Source of the DNA: Campylobacterota bacterium
GTDB lineage: Bacteria > Campylobacterota > Campylobacteria > Campylobacterales > Sulfurovaceae
DNA length: 32,506 bases
Direction: 5' to 3'
Assembly: GCA_030595845.1 (NCBI GenBank)
Contig: JAUVCL010000002.1
Location: 1 to 32,506 of the forward strand
Shown here: positions 23,423 to 31,907 of the stretch, piece by piece
Layout of the letters: the number at the start of each line of letters is the position of its first letter
Position numbering within the stretch: position 1 is the stretch's first letter
Notes under the pieces: generated by a model
Database searches by the model: none
What the model saw: only the letters and a program-made list of their open reading frames with translations
Told to the model about the DNA's origin: nothing
Program-made: the position numbers and the translations under genes

Positions 23423-24914
23423 GATAGAGCCTTTACAGCGTTTGCGTTTCGTGAAGCATGTTGCCCCTCAGATCTTTGAAAGTAAGACTAAGACACCTAA
23501 GTTTCACATAGACTCTTTGAACCTTGTGGAAGAGCGCTATAGATTTACTGCGATAGTGGTTTTTCGTGGGGCTTCTAAGACTACCATTAATAACAAGGCG
23601 TATGTAAGTACGGAGATCTTTTTTAACCATGAGCCTTATACTCAGATCGTGAGTAAGGATAGTAATAAGGCTATGAAGTTTGTGCGTGATATACGTAAAC
23701 TTTTTGAAGCGATGATGCTTAAAGGGTTTGCTGTAAGTAAGGGTGAGGTGTGGAAAGATGATTACTTTGAGGTGATCATAGACGGGAGTAAGAAATGTGT
23801 GGTTGAGGCCATTGGTGCCGGTGAGGATCCACGGGGAAATACGGCAGATTTTGCACGGCCTACTTTGATAGTGATAGATGATCTTGAGTCTAAGAGTGGA
23901 AAGTATCCTATAGGGAACGCGAAGAGTAGAGAGAAACTTTCTAACTGGTTCTTTGATGATCTTAAACCGGGGCTTCACCCAACTAAAGGGCGTATGATCT
24001 TCTTGGGTACGATACTTCATAAAGACTCTTTGTTAAATAAATGCATACATGATCCTGAATGGGCGAAGATCATCGTGCCTATACTTAAAGACGGTAAGAG
24101 TGCCTGGCCTTCACGGTTCTCAGTGGAAGAGATACTTAGGGTGCGTGACTCTTACGCCAGGCGTGGGAAGCTTTCTAACTTTTCGCGTGAGTATATGAAT
24201 AAGCCGGTAGCTGATGAGAAGGTACTCTTTAAAGAAGAGTACTTTAAATACTTTTCTCATGTGGAGTTTGGGGGTGTACCTGAACAGAGACACATTGAAA
24301 ATGCTCAAAAAACTGTCACGATACTGATACAAAAACCCAAATATATTGTCTTTAATGATGGCACAAAATTAGCACTTGAAGCCTGTACCATTTATACGAC
24401 TGAGGATGTGGCGAGTGGGGATAAGATCGGTGACAGGACGGCTATCGTTACTTGTGCTTATGATGGATTTGGTAATAGATATGTGCTTGAGGTTAAAAGT
24501 GGATGGTGGGATCCTTTTGAAAAAGGGGTCTACTCTATGGAAACGTATCTGACCTGGAAACCTCTTTACTTTGGGATAGAAAAAGGTGGTATGCAAAATG
24601 ACTTTCATTCAAGTATAGAGGTTTTACAGCTTGAAGAAGGGGTAAAAATCCCTGTGGTTGGGTTGAGTCATGGGGGTATCAATAAGAATATACGTATAGG
24701 TAATATGCAGCCTTCTTTTGTGGCTGGCAATACATGGTTTAACTCACGTGATCCAAATACTGCGGTGCTTGAATCTCAACTTGGAAGCTTTGACATGGAG
24801 AGTGACAGTGATGAAGATGATGAGATGGATGCACTGGCGTACCAGGAGAAATTTACTAAGCGGAGTTATGAGGAGGAGGATGAAGATGAGGATGAAGGTG
24901 GGCTTTGGTCCTGA
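23415..24914 (+). CDS. Terminase large subunit
   Basis: Walker A-like 'VVFRGASKTT', Walker B 'LIVIDDLES', 'FLGTILHKDSLL', nuclease-region 'TTEDVASGDKIGDRTAIV'. Confidence 0.85.
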   Translation: MSRIEPLQRLRFVKHVAPQIFESKTKTPKFHIDSLNLVEERYRFTAIVVFRGASKTTINNKAYVSTEIFFNHEPYTQIVSKDSNKAMKFVRDIRKLFEAMMLKGFAVSKGEVWKDDYFEVIIDGSKKCVVEAIGAGEDPRGNTADFARPTLIVIDDLESKSGKYPIGNAKSREKLSNWFFDDLKPGLHPTKGRMIFLGTILHKDSLLNKCIHDPEWAKIIVPILKDGKSAWPSRFSVEEILRVRDSYARRGKLSNFSREYMNKPVADEKVLFKEEYFKYFSHVEFGGVPEQRHIENAQKTVTILIQKPKYIVFNDGTKLALEACTIYTTEDVASGDKIGDRTAIVTCAYDGFGNRYVLEVKSGWWDPFEKGVYSMETYLTWKPLYFGIEKGGMQNDFHSSIEVLQLEEGVKIPVVGLSHGGINKNIRIGNMQPSFVAGNTWFNSRDPNTAVLESQLGSFDMESDSDEDDEMDALAYQEKFTKRSYEEEDEDEDEGGLWS

Positions 24915-25004
24915 TGCCAGAAAATCATTTAGTGATTTGCTGCACGGTGCTTTAGCACTCGACCGTTCGGCATTTAGTGCCTCCTTGGCACTGCGTTTTA
25001 ACGC
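24915..25004. repeat. Array of short hairpins with TTTA(G) loops upstream of promoter P4
   Basis: AAATCA-TTTAG-TGATTT, GTGC-TTTA-GCAC, GGCA-TTTAG-TGCC, GCGTT-TT-AACGC. Confidence 0.6.
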
Positions 25005-25005
25005 T

Positions 25006-25036
25006 TGACAAAAAGACAAAGACATAGGCTTATACT
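25006..25036 (+). promoter_or_regulatory. Phage promoter P4 (upstream of portal)
   Basis: TGACAAAAAGACAAA-GACATAGGCT-TATACT. Confidence 0.75.
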
Positions 25037-25060
25037 TAATGTTATGATGAAGGAGAATGT

Positions 25061-26677
25061 ATGCAGATACCATCTATAGATTTGGATTATAAACTTATAA
25101 CGTATGCTGAAGATGCCCAAAAGGCGGCTAGTGTCGGCTGGCCTGAACTTGAACGCATTTATAAAAATACGGTAGATGCGGCGATGGCACAAAGGGCTAA
25201 AGAGCTTAACCGTTCTTATGTGCAGAGTCCTATAGCGCGTGATACTGTGCTGATAAAAAGAAGTATCTTTTCTACGAGTTTTAACATAGCTGATTTTCCT
25301 ATGACAATAAGCAAAGTGGGAGAAGAAGATAGTGAGAGGGCTAGGCAGTTACGTATTGCTGCTGCGTATTATTGGGGAAAATCTAAACCATTTGTGGAAC
25401 TCAATAAAGCGATGTTGCGTATGTTGATCTTCCCTGTGGGAATAGTCTCTCAATACTGGGATAAACAAAAGAGAAATATACCTGTAGAAGAGTGTAACCC
25501 TATGGATGTTTGTTTAGATCCTGATGCACGTAATGCTGATGATGTGCAGTATTTGACATACCGATACCAAAAAACGGGGAAAGAGATACGCCATATCATT
25601 ATGAATGATAAGAAGTTGAAGAAGAAACTTAGGTTTTACAATAAGCTTAAAGATCATGATGAATTTTTTCTTACTTCTTATGATGTAGATACTTTTGAAC
25701 CTTTTAAGCGTTACAAGTTTAAAGAGATCTTTATTAAGACAGGTAACGGTTGGCTGTGTAAGACTTACTATCCTGCCGGTAATTTGCTTTTGCGTGTGAC
25801 AAAATTTGCTGAGTCTCCTTTTCAGTGGGGGTTTGCACGTGAGCAGCTTTCTTCTGTAGATGATGCGGTACGTGAAAAACAGATCTTGGCTTATGGTGAG
25901 TCTGAAATAGACTACATCAAAGAGCATGTAGTTGCCATCAATAAACGGCGTAACCAACATACTGACATTGTGGAAGAGCAGATCAATCCTTCTATCTATT
26001 TGGGGGATGATGCAAAAGTAAACCCTGCTAACTTGAAACGGGGGGCTGGTGCAAAAATACCTGTGGGTGATGTGAAGCAGATACAGGAGAGAAGAGCGCC
26101 TTCTACTGCGGGTGTGCATGAGGATCTTTCTATGCTCAATGAGGATATAGAACAAACTTCTTCAGTGAATGGTCTGTATAAGGCTCAAACGAGTGGCAGT
26201 GATAGACGTGCGACTGGTGCGTTGGCGCTGCTGTCTGCACAGAGTTCTACGCGGATAGAAGAACAGATCATGACGGCAAATAATACGCTTTTTTCTCATG
26301 TGGCAAAAAGTTTTGTGAAGAAAGTTTTTCGTTATGTGGATGATAAGACTTTGAAAATGTTGGGGATAGAAGAACCGATGATAGGGGTGGATCATCCTCA
26401 AGAAGCACCTTTTGATTTTGTGGTGGATGTTGAGTTTGGATCAAGTGCAAAGAGGCAAGAAATGTATGCGGCGTACATGGATTCGGTGGCTGTTCTAGGG
26501 CAGTTCCAAAATGTGAACCCTAATACTGTGGATACTTTAGTAGAAAAAGCCATGCAGATAAAAGTTGGTGATGATTTTAAGGTGGAAAATTTGTTTCTGC
26601 CTCCACCTACTGAAGATGTACCTCCTGATCTTCCTGAAGAAAATCAAATACCGGAGTTGATACCTGGTTCGATTTAG
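25061..26677 (+). CDS. Portal protein
   Basis: Position after TerL; 'NINPSIYLGDD'-type core region, 'TSSVNGLYKAQTSGSDRRATGALALLSAQSSTRIEEQI' typical of podovirus-like portals. Confidence 0.75.
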   Translation: MQIPSIDLDYKLITYAEDAQKAASVGWPELERIYKNTVDAAMAQRAKELNRSYVQSPIARDTVLIKRSIFSTSFNIADFPMTISKVGEEDSERARQLRIAAAYYWGKSKPFVELNKAMLRMLIFPVGIVSQYWDKQKRNIPVEECNPMDVCLDPDARNADDVQYLTYRYQKTGKEIRHIIMNDKKLKKKLRFYNKLKDHDEFFLTSYDVDTFEPFKRYKFKEIFIKTGNGWLCKTYYPAGNLLLRVTKFAESPFQWGFAREQLSSVDDAVREKQILAYGESEIDYIKEHVVAINKRRNQHTDIVEEQINPSIYLGDDAKVNPANLKRGAGAKIPVGDVKQIQERRAPSTAGVHEDLSMLNEDIEQTSSVNGLYKAQTSGSDRRATGALALLSAQSSTRIEEQIMTANNTLFSHVAKSFVKKVFRYVDDKTLKMLGIEEPMIGVDHPQEAPFDFVVDVEFGSSAKRQEMYAAYMDSVAVLGQFQNVNPNTVDTLVEKAMQIKVGDDFKVENLFLPPPTEDVPPDLPEENQIPELIPGSI

Positions 26678-26754
26678 CATCTTAAAATAATTTTGGGCTT
26701 TTAACGCCTTGGCAGAAAATCATTTAGTGATTTTATGCACTGCATTTTAATGCT

Positions 26755-26785
26755 TGACAAAAAAGTAAAGCGGTGACTGTATAGT
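26755..26785 (+). promoter_or_regulatory. Phage promoter P5
   Basis: TGACAAAAAAGTAAA-GCGGTGACTG-TATAGT. Confidence 0.75.
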
Positions 26786-26814
26786 TTAATGAAATTAAAA
26801 TTAAGGAGCTTAAC

Positions 26815-27195
26815 ATGGCTAAAGAAAAAGTATTGAAGCTATCGGGAGATAGAGATCTTGGAGCGGTGACAAGAAAATTGTCATCTGGTATGTTTGTTAC
26901 GAGTAAAGGTGAGAAGGTTCCACCCTTACCTGGTATTACCATTGGCACAAAAGTAAAACTTACTAAGAGTAAGTTTGAGATAGTTGAGGGTAAAAAAAAG
27001 GTAGTAAACAGTACTGAAGATGCCGATAAACAGACCATCGCAGAAGTGAAAGCTGAAAATGTTGTCTTGAAAAAGCGTATGGATGCGATGGAAAAAGCGC
27101 AAGGTGCAAAAGGTTCTGATATTAAAGCCTCTGCACCTGCTGGTGATGGTGATAAAACAAATGCAGATAATGAACCGCCGAAAGTAGAGTCATAA
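26815..27195 (+). CDS. Small head protein (hypothetical)
   Basis: Between portal and scaffold; Lys/Ala-rich. Confidence 0.55.
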   Translation: MAKEKVLKLSGDRDLGAVTRKLSSGMFVTSKGEKVPPLPGITIGTKVKLTKSKFEIVEGKKKVVNSTEDADKQTIAEVKAENVVLKKRMDAMEKAQGAKGSDIKASAPAGDGDKTNADNEPPKVES

Positions 27196-27743
27196 TGTTA
27201 CGCGGATTGTTTGCGCTGTGGATGTCAATGCTGTTCATGTGGGTGGTTGAAGATGAGGGTGCCGGTGGTGGTGAGGATGATTTTCTTATAGATAATCCTG
27301 CACCAAAAGATCCGGAGCCTCCTAAAGATCCTGAACCTGTTAAGAAGGTAGACGATAAACCTCCCCTGAAGGCTGAACTTAATGAAGATACTAAAAAAGA
27401 GTTAGAAGATCTTAAGGCTGATAAAGCTGAAAGAGACATTGAAAAAGCGATTAATACGGCTGTAGATGCCATTAAGGGTGATTACCCTGAGTTTGACATC
27501 GAAAAAGTAAGTACGTTTTTACAAGAGTTAAATAAGACGGATCCTGAAAAGGCTGCATCTTATAATACGCCTGCCGGTTGGGAAGCTGTTTGGCTGAAAA
27601 ACTTTGCAGAACGTGAAGAAGATGGCACTTTTGATCCAGGTAGAAACAATGCGGATGAGCCTTACGAGTTTGATAAAACGCGTAAAGAGGCACTTAGTGG
27701 AAACAAAAAGTCAATGAAAAAACTTTTTGAAAATGCAAAATAA
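27195..27743 (+). CDS. Scaffolding-like protein
   Basis: Acidic, Pro-rich N-terminal part and charged helical C-terminal part directly before the capsid gene. Confidence 0.5.
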   Translation: MLRGLFALWMSMLFMWVVEDEGAGGGEDDFLIDNPAPKDPEPPKDPEPVKKVDDKPPLKAELNEDTKKELEDLKADKAERDIEKAINTAVDAIKGDYPEFDIEKVSTFLQELNKTDPEKAASYNTPAGWEAVWLKNFAEREEDGTFDPGRNNADEPYEFDKTRKEALSGNKKSMKKLFENAK

Positions 27744-27750
27744 GGAATAA

Positions 27751-28665
27751 ATGATGTTAAATTCAGTTGATGCTGTAGAAAACAAAGAGAGTTTTTATAA
27801 CGTAATTCGTGTGACGGGATATGGTGCTACACCATTTTTTGAATCGCTTAATGATGGTTTAGGTGGTAAAGCCTCTGCCGGTAAAGGTTGGAAGTGGGAT
27901 TATAGACCAGGTGCTTCAAATGGTGAAGATAATGCACATGCAGAAGGTTCTGTAAGATCAGGCATTACAACTTGGAATGCTGTAGAACTTTCTAATCAGT
28001 TTCAGATCTTTAAAAAGACTTCAGGAATTACTGGTTCTCAAGCTGCTTCATTTACTATAGAAGAGAAGCTTTCAAGCATTTCTACTCAAGAGATGGAAAA
28101 CAGAAAGCAACTTAGACTTGATATAGAAAAAGCACTACTTGCTGGTACTGCCCCTGTGCCTGCTGTACTGCTTACTGACATTCGTAAAATGGCCGGTATC
28201 AAGCACTACATTCCTGCAAATGGTGTGTTTGACCTCGTGGGTGCTGCTTTGAGTGTGAAAAATCACATTGATGAGGCACTTAAGCTTATGTTTAATCAGG
28301 GCATTGTGGGTGAAGATATCGTTGTTATGTGTGGTTCTGATGTGTATACGGATCTGAATTGGTACTATGCGGATAAGAATCTTTATAAGCCATCTGAGGG
28401 GACTATCACTGCTAAGAAAGATACGATCACTACTGGTTGGCATCCTAATGTTAGAATCATTGCTAACCCTAACATGTTAGATGATGAAGCACTTGTGTAT
28501 GCACCTAGTCTCATCAATGTTAAATTGCTTAGATCTCACAAGTCAAAAGATGTGAGTGATGCTACTTATGATGCAGAGGCAAAAGAAGATTTATTTGAAC
28601 TTACGCTTCAAGTACTTGACCCTTACGCTGCTATTCACATTAAGAACATCGGTAGAACAGCGTAA
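27751..28665 (+). CDS. Major capsid protein (DUF5309/SU10-like)
   Basis: 'WNAVELSNQFQIFKKTSGITGSQAA...EMENRKQLRLDIEKALLAGT...GWHPNVRIIANPNML'; syntenic position. Confidence 0.7.
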   Translation: MMLNSVDAVENKESFYNVIRVTGYGATPFFESLNDGLGGKASAGKGWKWDYRPGASNGEDNAHAEGSVRSGITTWNAVELSNQFQIFKKTSGITGSQAASFTIEEKLSSISTQEMENRKQLRLDIEKALLAGTAPVPAVLLTDIRKMAGIKHYIPANGVFDLVGAALSVKNHIDEALKLMFNQGIVGEDIVVMCGSDVYTDLNWYYADKNLYKPSEGTITAKKDTITTGWHPNVRIIANPNMLDDEALVYAPSLINVKLLRSHKSKDVSDATYDAEAKEDLFELTLQVLDPYAAIHIKNIGRTA

Positions 28666-29450
28666 TGACTTTAGCACAACTGAAAGAAAGATATGAAGCT
28701 TTAAAGATAGGTGGCCGTAAGCTGCCTATTGATACAAATCTTGAGGTTTTTCAGGCAATGGTATTTGATACTATTGTTCAGTTGTGTGATCCTTTGAATT
28801 TGGCAATCCCATACCAAGATAGTGACATATACAGACCCATAAATGAAGATGGAGATGTGGAGTGGTTTTTGAAAAAGCCGCGTATTGCTAAGGTGGATGC
28901 AGACTATATAGATATTGATAGCGGACTTGAGACGGCTTTTGTGTATTATCTGATCGCATTTTTGGCGAACGATGAAGATAAGTTAGTTTTTGAGCGTAGA
29001 GCTGATCGTATGTGTGTTGAGTATGCATGTAATGTCCTGAAGATGGGATTGCCAAAGGCAAAAGAAGTGTATGAACAGGAGAGTTTTCTCACGGCTGTTC
29101 ATTTTGACTGTGTGGGTAAGTTTTATGAAGTTTCCAATGCGTTCGTGGATGCGGTGTTAAACTGTTTACTATGTGGTAATGTGTGTTTGAACGCTGCACA
29201 AAAGAAGGAACTTGATCTTTATAAAAGTTATCTTGCCGGTGATCCGGTGCATCCTTTTGATGTGGAGCCACTTAGGGCTGTTGATGCTGCTGTGTTTTTG
29301 AAGATCATGGATAACATGGATCTTTATGCTGATTATACTGCTGAACAGTTGAGCGAGGCTACAACGCTTTCTTGTGAGTTTGGAAAAATACTTTTAGGTG
29401 AGGCTGTTGAGTCTTGGGTTACTGAGATGGATATCCGTCTTGGTTTTTAA
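28665..29450 (+). CDS. Head-tail connector/adaptor (putative)
   Basis: Position after capsid gene; coupled start. Confidence 0.45.
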   Translation: MTLAQLKERYEALKIGGRKLPIDTNLEVFQAMVFDTIVQLCDPLNLAIPYQDSDIYRPINEDGDVEWFLKKPRIAKVDADYIDIDSGLETAFVYYLIAFLANDEDKLVFERRADRMCVEYACNVLKMGLPKAKEVYEQESFLTAVHFDCVGKFYEVSNAFVDAVLNCLLCGNVCLNAAQKKELDLYKSYLAGDPVHPFDVEPLRAVDAAVFLKIMDNMDLYADYTAEQLSEATTLSCEFGKILLGEAVESWVTEMDIRLGF

Positions 29451-29463
29451 TAAGGGGTAAGCT

Positions 29464-29937
29464 ATGGCTGTAATAACTGATTTTGCTACAAACCTAACCG
29501 CTGCGCTTAATGCGATAGCTGCATCTAAAATCTATACTGATATAGATGCTATGTATACTGAAGGCAGGTTTCAGAAAGATCAGATTGATAAGATCATCAT
29601 AGCGTTTCATGAGAAAGCGCTTGCTATGGCTGGGGGTACGGCTGAGAATATAGCACTGAAAGGTTATAGGATTGATGAGATCATTGCCAAAGATCTAGAG
29701 GTGAAAGATGCTGAGATAGCTGAGAGTACCAAAAATCTAGAGGTAAAAGATGCCCAGATCTTAACTGAAGTTGAACGTAAGCTTCTTATAACCAGGCAAA
29801 AGACCGGCTTTGATGATAATGTGAGGATAGAAAAGGCGAAAATGCTCTCTGATGCCATAGGTATGATACAGAGTGGAGGAAATGAGGCACCGCCAGAGTT
29901 CTTTACTGCATGGACTACGGCTATAGCCGCAGTTTGA
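29464..29937 (+). CDS. Virion structural protein (putative)
   Basis: Helical; internal repeat KDLEVKDAEIAEST / KNLEVKDAQI. Confidence 0.45.
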   Translation: MAVITDFATNLTAALNAIAASKIYTDIDAMYTEGRFQKDQIDKIIIAFHEKALAMAGGTAENIALKGYRIDEIIAKDLEVKDAEIAESTKNLEVKDAQILTEVERKLLITRQKTGFDDNVRIEKAKMLSDAIGMIQSGGNEAPPEFFTAWTTAIAAV

Positions 29938-29949
29938 TAAGGACATAAT

Positions 29950-31176
29950 ATGTCTTGTGGTGTAGGTATATCAAACTATGAGCGTAAAAAGCAAGCACTC
30001 ATTAATGTGAACCTTTGGAAGTCTAATTTTATTTCACTTTGGGAACAATACGGCACATTTAGGTTTGTTGATGGGGTGAAGTGTTTTGATTATTATGATA
30101 TAGCTGGTGCTGGTGAGGGGCAAGAACGTATGTCAAAGCATCTGAAACAGCCTACTTTGTGGCAGGACACTCAAGATGATGATCTTGACTGGGTGCATTT
30201 GATATTTAACCTGTCTCAATTTGTTTGGATAGAGCAAGATGGGATCGATGCCTGGTTGGATGATTATAAAGCACAGGTTGATACTTATGAATTTGATAGG
30301 CTTGTGTATGTGATAGAAAACAATGTGGTTACTTCTCATGCTTTTTATTTGAATGGGGTGGCTGTTGATGATCCTTTTTTAAATCATTTGTCTTTAACCA
30401 TCGCAGAGCGTAAGAATCTTGATAAGGGTACTGATGAATGGGGAACGCCTTTAGATGATTTTTCTTATGATGAAGTTGTTACTGCTGCTGATGTAAAACT
30501 TCTTATGAATAACATAGCCACTTTCACCGATGATGGGAACGGTGGGGCTTATGTGTTTGATCTGCCTTTTATAGCGCTTGAAATAGCTACTTATTTAATG
30601 GAAGCAGGAATAGGTACGGACCTACTTGATCAGCTTGCAGTTGACGGTGTTATCATCGCAATAGGTAATTTAAGTACTGGGGCTATGGAGTATGCTTTAC
30701 CTGTAGATGTCGCTAAAAAGATGAATGGTTTTGGCTTTGTTAAACTCATAGAAGCTGCGCTTGATTTTCATTACCAGGTAGATAGGCATTGGTATGATTT
30801 CTTTGTTAAGGCTATAGGTTTTATATTTGCTGCGATAGCTGCTTATTTTGGTTTTTACGGTGTTGCTGTTTCTTTGTTCGTTTCTACTGTGGCCAGTAAA
30901 ACCAATAGCCAAGTTTTAAAAGTCTTGGCTGCTGTTGTTTCTTTGTATAGTAGTGGTGTAGGATCTTTGGCAGAAGTGGGAGCCGGTGAAGCTGTCTCTT
31001 TACTTCTGAATGTGTACGGTTTGTATGTGGAGATGAGCTATAAGCCTGAGAAAACAACGGATGAAGAGGTTGTTGATAATGATCAAGAGATGTTCTACCG
31101 TGCGCCCTACTCTGCTTACTCTGACCTTTATTGTTATAAAAGTCTTACGAGTGTTTCTGTTGCTGCTGTTTATTGA
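29950..31176 (+). CDS. Tail/internal virion protein with C-terminal hydrophobic segments
   Basis: 'FFVKAIGFIFAAIAAYFGFYGVAVSLFVSTVA' near C-terminus; located in tail module. Confidence 0.45.
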   Translation: MSCGVGISNYERKKQALINVNLWKSNFISLWEQYGTFRFVDGVKCFDYYDIAGAGEGQERMSKHLKQPTLWQDTQDDDLDWVHLIFNLSQFVWIEQDGIDAWLDDYKAQVDTYEFDRLVYVIENNVVTSHAFYLNGVAVDDPFLNHLSLTIAERKNLDKGTDEWGTPLDDFSYDEVVTAADVKLLMNNIATFTDDGNGGAYVFDLPFIALEIATYLMEAGIGTDLLDQLAVDGVIIAIGNLSTGAMEYALPVDVAKKMNGFGFVKLIEAALDFHYQVDRHWYDFFVKAIGFIFAAIAAYFGFYGVAVSLFVSTVASKTNSQVLKVLAAVVSLYSSGVGSLAEVGAGEAVSLLLNVYGLYVEMSYKPEKTTDEEVVDNDQEMFYRAPYSAYSDLYCYKSLTSVSVAAVY

Positions 31177-31201
31177 TATGTTTCCCCCAAAAAAAAACTC
31201 A

Positions 31202-31232
31202 TGACAAAAAAATAAAGCTTATCGTTTATGAT
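31202..31232 (+). promoter_or_regulatory. Phage promoter P6
   Basis: TGACAAAAAAATAAA-GCTTATCGTT-TATGAT. Confidence 0.75.
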
Positions 31233-31261
31233 GTGTAATAAATGATAAATAGGGGTTTAAG

Positions 31262-31903
31262 ATGCCATGTGCACCAGGTGGGTTTGTTCAAAATTTAAAA
31301 GATATGTTCGATTCGTTTATGAGTCGTAATGAGTTTACGGATGAAGAAAAGGCCAAGCTTGCATCGTTGATTCCTTCTCAGTATAAAGGTGTCTATACCA
31401 CTTTGGTTTTTTTAGATATGGCACATCCTACGGGAATAGCTGGTGATTATGCAACGATAGATGCTGGAACCGGTAGTGATGTTGAATTATATATATGGGA
31501 TGACAATGATAATGTCTGGAAATTCAACTCTTCGGGTATAACTCCTGAGCAAGAAGCCAAAATCAATGCAGCTATGCCTAAAGCTGGTGGAACATGGGAG
31601 GGTGATACCTCAATGTCATTTGATTACAAAATGACATTGAGGGGGATTGACCCTGATCTTGGATGGGATGTATATACAACCGGTGAAGGTATGTTAACCT
31701 TCAAGAATAAACAAAACAATGGTAAAGACTTCACTATTGATTTAAATGGTGTCATGAAAATGGATGCCGGCGTGATCCCTGTGTCTGATGTATCAGGTGT
31801 GGCTGGTGCCGTACCTATATATAACTTCATGAAACTGACTAGAGTGCAATACGATGCGATTGTGACAAAAAATGTAAACACTCAATATAATATAGTAGGT
31901 TGA
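31262..31903 (+). CDS. Tail fibre/appendage base protein
   Basis: Directly upstream of FN3 fibre gene; beta-rich, 'GVYTTLVFLDMAHPTGIAGDYATIDAGTGSDVELYIWDDNDNVWK' typical of phage fibre-linked proteins. Confidence 0.5.
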   Translation: MPCAPGGFVQNLKDMFDSFMSRNEFTDEEKAKLASLIPSQYKGVYTTLVFLDMAHPTGIAGDYATIDAGTGSDVELYIWDDNDNVWKFNSSGITPEQEAKINAAMPKAGGTWEGDTSMSFDYKMTLRGIDPDLGWDVYTTGEGMLTFKNKQNNGKDFTIDLNGVMKMDAGVIPVSDVSGVAGAVPIYNFMKLTRVQYDAIVTKNVNTQYNIVG

Positions 31904-31907
31904 TCTT

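Noticed and set aside
2736-31881. Many long minus-strand ORFs in the supplied track (e.g. 7434-7901, 25514-26155, 23433-24020)
   Set aside because: They mirror well-supported + strand genes, have low-complexity compositions and no convincing RBS or family motifs.
31863-31890. Seventh promoter (TGACAAAAAATGTAAACACTCAATATAAT) before the FN3 fibre
   Set aside because: Deviates from the 15-mer and has an 18- instead of 20-nt TGACA to -10 spacing, and lies inside a gene; kept only as a weak possibility.
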